A DNA stretch of 64,000 bases from Mucilaginibacter sp. Its GTDB lineage: Bacteria > Bacteroidota > Bacteroidia > Sphingobacteriales > Sphingobacteriaceae. Positions 20,380 to 28,710 of this stretch are shown in pieces. Positions within the stretch are counted from its first letter, which is position 1. Every line of letters begins with the position of its first letter. The translations under genes and the position numbers were made by a program. A model generated the notes under the pieces. It had not been told where the DNA came from. It saw only the letters and a program-made list of their open reading frames with translations, and did not search any database. The DNA lies in assembly GCF_025359345.1 (NCBI RefSeq), contig NZ_JANYGQ010000022.1, forward strand, positions 1 to 64,000, in the 5' to 3' direction.

Positions 20380-20550
20380 TTAATTAGTGAATTACTGAGT
20401 TGGCGAATTAGTGAATTTATTTTTTTGCTAATGTTTTAAGGGCTGAATATATTAATTAATATTTAAATACCAATCACAAATCCCGGAACCCACTTATTTT
20501 CAAATTTACAATTACTTAATCATTAATTCACTAATTCACCCATTCACTAA
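20380..20550. repeat. Intergenic palindrome, family C
   Basis: The left arm TTAATTAGTGAATTACTGAG plus GCGAATTAGTGAATTT is mirrored at 20519-20550 by TAATTCACTAATTCACC and ATTCACTAATT. The 100-base centre is AT-rich and unremarkable. It fills the pheT-coiled-coil gene gap. Confidence 0.65.
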
Positions 20551-22950
20551 TTATTTTCTGATCTCCGCGCCAGCTTCTTTGCCTAAATTATAAATTAACT
20601 TTTGCATAATGCTGTCGATGGCTTTATCGGTAAGCGTTTTTTCACTGTCCTGGATGATAAAGCTCAACGCGTACGACTTTTTACCAGACGGCAGCTTGTC
20701 GCCTTCATAAACATCAAACACGCTTACATCCTGCAATAGCTTGCGCTCAGTTCTTTCAGCTATTTGTTTAAGCTGGCCAAAGGTTACCGCTTTATCAATC
20801 AGCATCGAAAGGTCGCGACGAACCGATGGGAACTTAGGCACATCCTGGAATACAATTTTGTTTTTGCGGACTGCCATTAATATCATGTCGAAATTAAAAT
20901 CGGCACAAAATACTTCCTTTTCCACATCAACCTTTTTCAAAGCATCTGCCGATACCTTGCCGAATTTAACCAGTTGCTTGCCATTGCGTTTGTATTGCAT
21001 GCCCCAGGCCAGTTTGCTGCAGGTCGATTCTTCCAGCGTTAGATCGCTGATGTTTAATTTAGTGATAATGCCATCAACAATAGCCTTCAGGTTGTAAAAC
21101 GATACGGCCTTAGCCTTTTGGTTCCATTGCTCAGGTTTATCAACGCCTGATATAAACAGGGCGAACCTTTGTGTTTCGCTGTATTTATCTTCCTTCAGCT
21201 CGTAAACCTTGCCGAACTCGTACAGCTTCAAATCGGCATTGCGGCGATTAGTGTTGTAGGCGATGGCTTCCAAGCCTGAATAGATCAAGGTTTGGCGCAT
21301 TACGTCCAAATCGCTGCTTAAGGGGTTCAGAATCTTAACCGCTGTATCCAGGTTTGATGAATAAGCCGACTTGGTCAACGAGTTCGACATAATTTCATTA
21401 AAGCCATTGGCACTCAGCATATCCGAAATCAAATTCTGAACAGTATCCTTTTCCGGCCTTTGCGAGTTATTTAATGATGCCCTGATTTGCGTAGGGATTT
21501 CGATATTGTTATACCCATAGATACGCAGTATTTCTTCCACAATATCCACCTCACGGGTAATGTCCACACGGTATGGTGGTACTTTTAATGAAAGCCCCTC
21601 TCCTGTTTCGCCAACAATCTGGATATCCAAAGCGGTTAATATGCCTTTTATTTCGCCATGCGGAATTTCCTTGCCTATCAGCCTGTGGATGTTTTTATAA
21701 GTTACCTCAATTTCAAAAGGTGCAACCGGGTTTGGATAGTTGTCTGATATTTCTGACGATATCTTTCCGCCTGCTATTTCCTGTATTAACAGCGCTGCAC
21801 GTTTAAGGGCAAACACGGTCATATCCGGGTCGGTACCGCGCTCAAAACGGAACGAGGCATCAGTCTTCAGCCCATGGCGTTTCGATGTCTTACGAACTGA
21901 AACAGCGTTAAAATAAGCACTCTCTAAAAAGATATTTTTGGTTGATGCCTTTACACCCGAGTCCGCACCGCCAAACACACCGGCTATACACATCGGTGCT
22001 TCGGCATTGCCTATCATCAAATCATCGGCGCTGAGTTTGCGCTCCACATCGTCCAAAGTTTTAAAGGTGGTGCCTTCGGGATAGTTTTTTACGATGACCG
22101 TATTGCCTGTAATAGCGTCGGCATCAAAAGCGTGCAGGGGCTGACCAAGGTCATGCAGCACGTAGTTAGTCGCATCAACAATATTATTGATAGAACGGAT
22201 GCCGATAACAGCCAGCCTTTCCTTTATCCATTTTGGTGATTCTTTAACCTCAACGCCTGATATGGTAACACCCGAGTACCTCGGACTTGCAGCCTCATTC
22301 TCCACCACAACCTTAACTGTGCGGCAGGTATCATCAACCTTAAATGCCGAAACATCCGGTTTTTTTATGCCGATTTTCAGGAACGCAGCAATATCCCTTG
22401 CCGTACCTAAATGCGAAGTTGCATCGGCACGGTTAGGGGTTAGGCCTATTTCGTAAAGGTAATCGTCGTTAAGTTTAAAGTATTCTTTGGCCAGCGAGCC
22501 TACTTCAGCATCAGCGTCGAGCACCATGATGCCGGCATGGTCGGTGCCCAGGCCAATTTCATCCTCAGCGCAGATCATCCCTTCGGATACCTCGCCACGT
22601 ATTTTCGATTTGTTTATTTTAAATGGCTCGCCAACGGTTGGGTATACGGTTGTACCAACGGTAGCCACTACCACTTTTTGACCGGCTGCCACGTTATGTG
22701 CGCCGCAAACTATCTGTAAATCTTCACCTGTGCCAACATCAACTTTGGTGACACTTAACCTGTCGGCATTGGGGTGCTGGTAACGCTCCTTTACGAAGCC
22801 AATCACCAGGCCTTCCAGTCCACCGGGAACAGCGTGCACTTTTTCGAGGCTCTCCACCTCCAAACCAGTGCCGGTTAATATGGTTGAAATCTCTCCGGGA
22901 GTTTTATCGGTATCAATAAATTCTTTAAGCCAATTATACGATATCTTCAT
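20551..22950 (-). CDS. pheT: Phenylalanyl-tRNA synthetase beta subunit
   Basis: PheT is the large subunit of the alpha2-beta2 enzyme that charges tRNA-Phe. The 799 residues contain the N-terminal tRNA-binding EMAP-like domain (GFVKERYQHPNADRLSV near 50), the B3/4 editing domain, B5 domain, the class II-like core and the C-terminal anticodon-binding fold (FPSVRRDLSMLIDKAVTFGQ near 705). Length and start are normal. pheS is not in this window. Confidence 0.97.
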   Translation of the reverse strand: MKISYNWLKEFIDTDKTPGEISTILTGTGLEVESLEKVHAVPGGLEGLVIGFVKERYQHPNADRLSVTKVDVGTGEDLQIVCGAHNVAAGQKVVVATVGTTVYPTVGEPFKINKSKIRGEVSEGMICAEDEIGLGTDHAGIMVLDADAEVGSLAKEYFKLNDDYLYEIGLTPNRADATSHLGTARDIAAFLKIGIKKPDVSAFKVDDTCRTVKVVVENEAASPRYSGVTISGVEVKESPKWIKERLAVIGIRSINNIVDATNYVLHDLGQPLHAFDADAITGNTVIVKNYPEGTTFKTLDDVERKLSADDLMIGNAEAPMCIAGVFGGADSGVKASTKNIFLESAYFNAVSVRKTSKRHGLKTDASFRFERGTDPDMTVFALKRAALLIQEIAGGKISSEISDNYPNPVAPFEIEVTYKNIHRLIGKEIPHGEIKGILTALDIQIVGETGEGLSLKVPPYRVDITREVDIVEEILRIYGYNNIEIPTQIRASLNNSQRPEKDTVQNLISDMLSANGFNEIMSNSLTKSAYSSNLDTAVKILNPLSSDLDVMRQTLIYSGLEAIAYNTNRRNADLKLYEFGKVYELKEDKYSETQRFALFISGVDKPEQWNQKAKAVSFYNLKAIVDGIITKLNISDLTLEESTCSKLAWGMQYKRNGKQLVKFGKVSADALKKVDVEKEVFCADFNFDMILMAVRKNKIVFQDVPKFPSVRRDLSMLIDKAVTFGQLKQIAERTERKLLQDVSVFDVYEGDKLPSGKKSYALSFIIQDSEKTLTDKAIDSIMQKLIYNLGKEAGAEIRK

Positions 22951-22984
22951 TACAGCTAAATGATAATCGGCAAAGATAGGAATT

Positions 22985-23056
22985 AGTCCGAAAGTCGGGA
23001 AGACGGAACGTCCGAAAGTGAGAAAAGAGTCCGGAAAGTGAGGAAAGTCGGAAAAG
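22985..23056. repeat. Repeat, family E (AGTCCGAAAGTC words)
   Basis: TCCGAAAGT-type words recur five times (AGTCCGAAAGTCGGGAAGAC, then TCCGAAAGTGAG and TCCGGAAAGTGAGG). A related block is at 27099-27144. It lies upstream of pheT and beside the family H palindrome. Confidence 0.6.
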
Positions 23057-23082
23057 TTTAGGGGAGCGTAATAGCTAAATTA

Positions 23083-23220
23083 TTTTGTCATTCTGAACGT
23101 AGTGAAGAATCTTATCCATTGGATAGGTCGCCTCCATACTTGTCCGCTGTTAAATCGCTAGTATAAAATTTTTCACTGCGTTCAAGAAATAGTTCTTCGC
23201 TCTCGCTCAGAATGACAAAA
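23083..23220. repeat. Intergenic palindrome, family H (TTTTGTCATTCTGA ends)
   Basis: The 14-base ends TTTTGTCATTCTGA and TCAGAATGACAAAA are exact complements. Inner words GAAGAATCTT and AGTTCTTCGC pair partly. It ends 8 bases from the stop of the small acidic gene. Confidence 0.75.
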
Positions 23221-23228
23221 ATTATTGA

Positions 23229-23456
23229 TTAATCATCATTATCCGTATCGCCATCATCACCGATATCAAGCGTGTAGGCTGATTCTGCAGCATCATAAGC
23301 TTGTTGTAACGACGCCGGGTCAGAATTGTCGTCAACTTCATTTTCTTCAGCGATATCGTCAAATCCGTTACCGTGAATGTCCTGCTGGCTTGGCTGATCT
23401 TCGTTTTCTGAATTGTCAGAATCGTCTAAGGGTATCTGGTTGTCTGGAGTTATCAT
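23229..23456 (-). CDS. Small acidic protein, unknown
   Basis: The 75-residue product from the ATG at 23456 (MITPDNQIPLDDSDNSENED) is rich in Asp, Glu, Asn and Ser and likely disordered. It has no membrane segment or known motif. A longer frame to 23537 would run into the palindrome at 23532, so the shorter start is preferred. Small acidic proteins of this type occur in Sphingobacteriaceae without known function. It lies between two palindromes. Confidence 0.55.
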   Translation of the reverse strand: MITPDNQIPLDDSDNSENEDQPSQQDIHGNGFDDIAEENEVDDNSDPASLQQAYDAAESAYTLDIGDDGDTDNDD

Positions 23457-23531
23457 GGCGTTAAATTTTTGTTTAAAGATAACGCTATTGTGATGATGTT
23501 GTTTGTAAAAATACGAGCGATTTCTCACTCT

Positions 23532-23679
23532 CGTCATTGCGAGGAACGAAGCAACCTCTACGTATGCAAATCAACGAAGCAAAAGCTTTGTGGTGACCTA
23601 TCAGCCGCGTTTAGGTCACCATAAACACTAAGGTCCGTGAACGTCCTACGTAGAGGTTGCTTCGTTCCTCGCAATGACG
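23532..23679. repeat. Palindromic element, family G (CGTCATTGCGAGGAACG ends), 148 bp
   Basis: Ends are 33-bp perfect inverted repeats starting CGTCATTGCGAGGAACGAAG. Inside, TGGTGACCTA and TAGGTCACCA form a second hairpin around the loop TCAGCCGCG. No ORF lies within. Other copies are at 28521-28667 and 35640-35785. The compact nested inverted repeats recall REP/BIME or MITE-type elements. Confidence 0.88.
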
Positions 23680-23700
23680 CGCGGTGAGGAGAGCTATTCT

Positions 23701-24399
23701 TTAAAAATGCGCTTCATCCGCCAAACTGTAAAAGCCTTTATCGGTGATAATCAAATGGTCGAGAATCCTGATATCCAGCAGCTTGCCGGCTTCTGCTAAT
23801 TTTTTGGTGAGATGAATATCCTGGTGGCTTGGGCTTAAGTTGCCCGAGGGGTGATTATGGAACAGGAAAATATTGCTAGCCTGGTGTTGCAGCGCCATTC
23901 CGAAAATAATCTTTGGGTCAACCGATGTTTCAGATAGGCCGCCCCTGCTTATCAGTTCCTTTGCTATCAGCTTTGATGAGCGGCTGGTGAGCATTATCCA
24001 AAATTCTTCGTGTTTCAGGTCGATGAAATGGCGCTTCATGATGTTGTAGGCGTCACGACTGCTGCCGATATGTTCCGGGTCTGGGCTGTCGGTATCGTTT
24101 CTTCTCCTTCCGATTTCGAGCGCGGCTATGATGGAAATGGCTTTGGCTTCGCCGATGCCTTTAAATTTGGATAGTTCGGCTATGGAGGCTTTGCCCAGCT
24201 TGTTAAGGTCGTTTTCGTAATGGTGCAGGATGCGTTTGCTTAATTCAACAGCCGTTTCGTTCCTGCTGCCCGAACCTATCAGTATGGCAATCAGTTCAGC
24301 ATCGGTTAAGGCACGCCTGCCCTGCCCGCTTAGTTTCTCACGCGGCCGGTCTTCTTCCGCCCATGATTTGATGCCGATTTTGGTTTGGTTGCTTTCCAT
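23701..24399 (-). CDS. radC: RadC family JAB-domain protein
   Basis: The 232-residue protein has an N-terminal helix-hairpin-helix part (LGKASIAELSKFKGIGEAKA) and a C-terminal JAB/MPN domain with the metal motif HNHPSGNLSPSHQD near 180. Despite the name, a role in DNA repair is unproven in this family. It stands alone between a family G palindrome and the YncE-like gene. Confidence 0.93.
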   Translation of the reverse strand: MESNQTKIGIKSWAEEDRPREKLSGQGRRALTDAELIAILIGSGSRNETAVELSKRILHHYENDLNKLGKASIAELSKFKGIGEAKAISIIAALEIGRRRNDTDSPDPEHIGSSRDAYNIMKRHFIDLKHEEFWIMLTSRSSKLIAKELISRGGLSETSVDPKIIFGMALQHQASNIFLFHNHPSGNLSPSHQDIHLTKKLAEAGKLLDIRILDHLIITDKGFYSLADEAHF

Positions 24400-24476
24400 T
24401 TATATTATGCCCGGCTTTTGAGTTCCGGGTTTAAAAACGAAAAATAGTAAACTAATCGCTAATCTCCTATCAATAA

Positions 24477-25490
24477 TTATAAACCGCTGCTTACCACCAA
24501 TACTTCAAAAGTACCCGGGATAAGCGATGGCCTGAATTCGCCTGCTTTTTTAGGGCCGAACTTGCCGGTAGGCAGGTACAACAGGTGTGTTACCTGGTCG
24601 ACAGCGATTGTACGTGCACCAGCTTTTGTTTTAAGATTTTGAACAACCGTGAATTTATTTGCTGACAGTTCTTTGATAACGGTTAACGTGCCTTCTCCAT
24701 TTGATGAGTAAACTGTTTTAAGTTTTTTGTCAAATCCTACGGCATCGCACTCATCACCTATCGGCAACGTGGTCACTACTTTGCCATTGGTGGCGTCCAT
24801 CACTACCAGTAATTTATTATCGCAGCCGGCAAACAAACGCATGGTGTTCCTGTCGATAGCTAAACCCGAAGCGCTTTTTCCCGGAGCAATTGGCCAGGTG
24901 TTTACCATTTTATAGGTGGTGGCGTCTATCACGTCAATCTCGCTTTTTTCGGCATTGTTAACGTATATTTTCCCTTTGCCATCGCTGGCAGCGGTTTCAG
25001 GCCAGCCGGTAAGTTGTACAGTGGCTACGGCTTTGTCGGTTGCCGGGTCAATAAACGTCATGTTTTTACTTTTGCCATTACAGCTGATGACCTTTTTTGA
25101 ATAGTCATCATACAAAATACCATCGGCAAACATACCTGTCGGCACATGGGCAAGTATTTTAAAGGTTTTTAGGTCGAAAACCGCTACGCTGGCAGCCGAA
25201 CCATTGGTAATGTACCCTTTGCCTAATTGGCTTACAATGGCAATACCATGCACATCTTTGTCGGACTTAATAACACCTATCGAATCGCCGGTGGTTTTGT
25301 TTAGCACATTCACCTGGTTGCCGTGCGATACGTAAAGCCTGTCGGAAGCCGAATCGACGGTGATATAATCATAGCCGCCGCTGCTTTTGATATGGAATGT
25401 TTTTGAAACGTGGTAAGCCGCTTTTTTTTGCGCGTAAACCGATGTGATTACTGCCGAAAGCAGTACAATAGCGATGGTAATCTTTTTCAT
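24477..25490 (-). CDS. Secreted YncE-type beta-propeller protein
   Basis: The 337 residues begin with a signal peptide ending ...SVYAQ. They then form a seven-bladed-like propeller with YVTN-type repeats, for example DRLYVSHGNQVNVLNKTTGD and KGYITNGSAASVAVFD. Such proteins are periplasmic or surface and bind ligands or DNA loosely; the ligand here is unknown. No partner gene is adjacent. Confidence 0.85.
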   Translation of the reverse strand: MKKITIAIVLLSAVITSVYAQKKAAYHVSKTFHIKSSGGYDYITVDSASDRLYVSHGNQVNVLNKTTGDSIGVIKSDKDVHGIAIVSQLGKGYITNGSAASVAVFDLKTFKILAHVPTGMFADGILYDDYSKKVISCNGKSKNMTFIDPATDKAVATVQLTGWPETAASDGKGKIYVNNAEKSEIDVIDATTYKMVNTWPIAPGKSASGLAIDRNTMRLFAGCDNKLLVVMDATNGKVVTTLPIGDECDAVGFDKKLKTVYSSNGEGTLTVIKELSANKFTVVQNLKTKAGARTIAVDQVTHLLYLPTGKFGPKKAGEFRPSLIPGTFEVLVVSSGL

Positions 25491-25587
25491 GTTCCTAATA
25501 TTGCCGGGTTATACAGCAATATTAGGAATGAAAGTTGTATTATTTTGGTATAATCTGCCGAAAGCCGGAATTTATAGATGAAGCGGT

Positions 25588-27072
25588 TTATCTCCCCAGC
25601 AAATTCTTCCAGCTCACCAAATCACCCAAAATCTTTTCCAACTGACCTGCATCCACACGCTCCTGCGCCATAGTATCGCGGTGGCGGATGGTAACGGTGT
25701 TATCTTCTAATGTCTGATGGTCAACAGTGATACATATCGGCGTACCTATTGCATCCTGCCTGCGGTAACGCTTGCCTATGGCATCCTTCTCTTCGTATTG
25801 CAGGTTGAAATCAAATTTCAGCCTGTCCATTATTTCGCGCGCCTTTTCGGGCAGACCGTCTTTTTTAATTAACGGGAAGATGGCTGCCTTTACCGGGGCC
25901 AAACATGGGTGCAGGCGCAATACGGTGCGGCTGTCCTGTTTTTCTTCGGTGCTCAGGTCTTCTTCCTCGAAGGCGTTGATCATCGTTAACAAAAACATCC
26001 TGTCCAGACCTATCGAGGTTTCAATAACGTAAGGGATGTAGTTACCATAAGGTTTTTCCGTTGCAGGGTCAACCTCCGGGTCGAAGTACTGCATCTTTTT
26101 GGTGCTGAACTTCTGGTGCTGGCTCAAATCAAAATCGGTGCGGCTGTGGATACCTTCCACCTCTTTAAATCCAAAAGGAAAATCAAACTCAATATCGTAG
26201 GCAGCATCGGCATAATGTGCCAGCTTGGTATGCTCGTGGTAACGGTATTTTTCAGGGGCGGTACCTAAAGCCAGGTGCCATTTTAAGCGGGTTTCTTTCC
26301 ACTTGTTAAACCATTCTTTTTGTGTGCCGGGGCGTACAAAGTATTGCATCTCCATTTGCTCAAACTCGCGCATGCGGATAATAAACTGGCGGGCAATCAC
26401 CTCGTTACGGAAGGCCTTACCTATCTGCGCTATCCCGAAAGGAATTTTCATCCTGCCCGATTTTTGCACGTTCAAATAGTTCACAAATATCCCCTGGGCC
26501 GTTTCGGGCCGCAGGTAAACCACATCGGCATCATCAGCCACGGCGCCCATCTGGGTGCTGAACATCAGGTTAAACTGGCGCACATCCGTCCAGTTGCGGG
26601 TACCGCTGATGGGGTCGGCAATTTCGTGTTGTACAATCAGGTCTTTTAAACGTACAAGGTTTTCCATTTTTAAGGCCTCGTCCAGTTCCTCCTGCAACAA
26701 TTCGGCCTTATCAGTTTTACCGTCTTTTGTGTAACGTTCAATTTTATCTTCTAAAAGCTGGTCGGCACGGTAGCGCTTTTTGCTATCCTTGTTATCGATC
26801 ATCGGGTCGCTAAAACCGTCAACGTGACCACTGGCCTTCCAGATCTTCGGGTGCATAAATATGGCAGAATCAATGCCGACAATGTTCTCGTGCATCTGCA
26901 CCATGCTTTTCCACCAGTAGGTTTTGATGTTATTTTTCAGTTCCACACCGTTCTGACCGTAATCATAAACAGCGCTCAGTCCATCATAAATTTCGCTTGA
27001 AGGGAAAACAAAACCATATTCTTTTGCGTGCGATATAACGTTTTTAAAAAGTTCGTCGGTTGATTTGCTCAT
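25588..27072 (-). CDS. glyS: Glycyl-tRNA synthetase
   Basis: This is the homodimeric, eukaryote-like class II enzyme that charges tRNA-Gly. It has 494 residues from the ATG at 27072 (MSKSTDELFKN). An in-frame upstream codon at 27135 lies in family E repeats and is rejected. Class II motif 2 is around FRNEVIARQFIIRMREFEQMEM and motif 3 near ETSIGLDRMFLL. The anticodon-binding domain closes the protein. The alternative symbol glyQS/glyS varies between annotations. Confidence 0.95.
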   Translation of the reverse strand: MSKSTDELFKNVISHAKEYGFVFPSSEIYDGLSAVYDYGQNGVELKNNIKTYWWKSMVQMHENIVGIDSAIFMHPKIWKASGHVDGFSDPMIDNKDSKKRYRADQLLEDKIERYTKDGKTDKAELLQEELDEALKMENLVRLKDLIVQHEIADPISGTRNWTDVRQFNLMFSTQMGAVADDADVVYLRPETAQGIFVNYLNVQKSGRMKIPFGIAQIGKAFRNEVIARQFIIRMREFEQMEMQYFVRPGTQKEWFNKWKETRLKWHLALGTAPEKYRYHEHTKLAHYADAAYDIEFDFPFGFKEVEGIHSRTDFDLSQHQKFSTKKMQYFDPEVDPATEKPYGNYIPYVIETSIGLDRMFLLTMINAFEEEDLSTEEKQDSRTVLRLHPCLAPVKAAIFPLIKKDGLPEKAREIMDRLKFDFNLQYEEKDAIGKRYRRQDAIGTPICITVDHQTLEDNTVTIRHRDTMAQERVDAGQLEKILGDLVSWKNLLGR

Positions 27073-27098
27073 AATAGCGCAAAGATATGTTTTTTTAG

Positions 27099-27144
27099 AA
27101 AGTCCGAAAGTCGGGAAAGTCCGGAAAGTTAGCAAAGTAAGGAA
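27099..27144. repeat. Repeat, family E
   Basis: AGTCCGAAAGTCGGGAAAGT and CCGGAAAGTTAGC resemble the block at 22985-23056. It lies upstream of the glycyl-tRNA synthetase start and directly before a family I palindrome. Confidence 0.55.
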
Positions 27145-27157
27145 TTGCGAGTTTCAT

Positions 27158-27207
27158 GGTGTCCGTCCGTCCGGTTAGACTACAGTCCCCGCGGACGGAC
27201 GGACACC
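27158..27207. repeat. Palindrome, family I (GGTGTCCGTCCGTCCG)
   Basis: The perfect 16-bp arms GGTGTCCGTCCGTCCG and complement enclose an 18-base centre. Copies occur at 27588-27639 and 32558-32607. The rest of the 27.1-27.7 kb gap shows no other gene; a 74-codon frame there is mostly this repeat. Confidence 0.85.
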
Positions 27208-27587
27208 CTACATCAATTAGAATTAACTTACACCGTCCGGCCGTCCAACTGTACCAGGAGCAGGTAAATAAATATCAAATAATGCTTTGAAAAGATAAAT
27301 ATATTTGCTAATTTTGTTAGTAATATATCCCCGCATCTCATATCTATTTCTCGCTATCCACACAGCCATCCTTAACTATTTATGTAGTAAGTGGGTAAGG
27401 GAGGGGTATTTTTAAATTACTGGTAAAATTTATATTGCTTAATTTTTACCAGCGAGAAAATTTGTAGTTGGCAATTTGGCAGGTGAAATAGTTCGCTATG
27501 TTTCAGAATGAGAAAAGAGTAAAATACCAGCCACAGGATTGGTTGAACTATTATTGCTGCGCCGATGATTGCCAAAGTTAATTGCAG

Positions 27588-27639
27588 GGGTGTCCGTCCG
27601 TCCGGGGAGACGGTAGCTCCTGCGGACGGACGGACACCC
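27588..27639. repeat. Palindrome, family I
   Basis: Arms of 17 bp, GGGTGTCCGTCCGTCCG and complement, flank an 18-base GC-rich centre. The copy lies 380 bases from the one at 27158 in the same gap. Confidence 0.85.
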
Positions 27640-27730
27640 ATCTGTTAAATGTTGTTAAACAATTATTTAGCTTGATGCCGATAGTTATTTTTGGGTAGAT
27701 GATAAACCCGCAACCTCATACTGCCACGCT

Positions 27731-28507
27731 ATGAAATACCTGCTGTTGTTTATTTTTATTATCGCCAGCGGCTTTTGTTACTGCCAGCAAATAAAGGGCA
27801 AGGTAGTTGACAAAGATACCAAACTGCCGGTTAACGGTGCTATGGTAAGGATGGGTAGCAGGATAGCATTTACCAATATCCTCGGCGATTTCAGCATTGC
27901 AGCATCCGCAAATGATAGCCTGAAAATTACCTGCTTTACCTACAAACCTTTTAAGTTGCTGGTGACTAATACCCTGGAAACCCTGCATATTGAGCTGGAG
28001 CCAGCCAAAATTATGTTAAATGAAGTGGTCATCCATTCCAACCGCGAGCGCGATTTTAAAAGAGATTCGGCAGCCAACCGACAGTTTTACGCCAAACAAT
28101 TTAACTACAAAGGTCCAAAAGTTATGGATGCATTTGTACATCATGTGCCTAATAGCACCAGCGAATTGTTAACTGTTGATGTAATAACTTTAGTGCGTGC
28201 CCTCACCAAAAAAAGCACCCGTGCCTACAAATTCAACAAGCTTTTGCTGCGCGATGAAAAAACCGACTACATAAATCAGAAGTTCAGCCATGGGCTTGTA
28301 GCAAGGGTAACCGGCTTAAAAGGTGATACACTTTCGGCGTTTGTTGTGCAATATCGGCCAACTTATGCTTTTGCACATAAAGCTACTGATTATGAAATGG
28401 AGCTGTATATTAAGGATTGTTATGGAAAGTTTTTGAAGGAGGGAATTAAGGGGGCTGATTTGTTTAACTCCAATAAAACGGATACCGCGGTTTTCAGGTT
28501 GAATTAG
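27731..28507 (+). CDS. CarboxypepD_reg-like domain protein, secreted
   Basis: The 258 residues start with a signal peptide (to about residue 20, IASGFCYCQQ). A beta-sandwich of the carboxypeptidase regulatory-like type follows (IKGKVVDKDTKLPVNGAMV, then ITCFTYKPFKL). This domain is common at the start of TonB-dependent receptors, but here no plug or barrel follows. The rest is unknown, with a basic middle stretch (ERDFKRDSAANRQF). It stands alone. Confidence 0.75.
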   Translation: MKYLLLFIFIIASGFCYCQQIKGKVVDKDTKLPVNGAMVRMGSRIAFTNILGDFSIAASANDSLKITCFTYKPFKLLVTNTLETLHIELEPAKIMLNEVVIHSNRERDFKRDSAANRQFYAKQFNYKGPKVMDAFVHHVPNSTSELLTVDVITLVRALTKKSTRAYKFNKLLLRDEKTDYINQKFSHGLVARVTGLKGDTLSAFVVQYRPTYAFAHKATDYEMELYIKDCYGKFLKEGIKGADLFNSNKTDTAVFRLN

Positions 28508-28520
28508 TTTTTATCCGCAT

Positions 28521-28667
28521 CGTCATTGCGAGGAACGAAGCAACCTCTACGCAGGACATTCAAGAACCTTTATCTCGTGTGAACCGGCATGCGGCTGATA
28601 GGTCACCACTACGCTTGCGTTTCTTTGATTAGCATGTGCAGAGTTTGCTTCGTTCCTCGCAAGGACG
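28521..28667. repeat. Palindromic element, family G, 147 bp
   Basis: Ends CGTCATTGCGAGGAACGAAG and the near complement CTTCGTTCCTCGCAAGGACG enclose a centre containing GGCTGATAGGTCACCAC. The centre is in the opposite orientation from the copy at 23532. Confidence 0.85.
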
Positions 28668-28710
28668 CCGGGGGACGTGACGCGGGGGGAAGTGACGCCG
28701 GGCCTCCGGG

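Noticed and set aside
27417..27641. 74-codon frame on the minus strand in the glyS upstream gap
   Set aside because: Its first third is the family I palindrome, and the rest has no family features.
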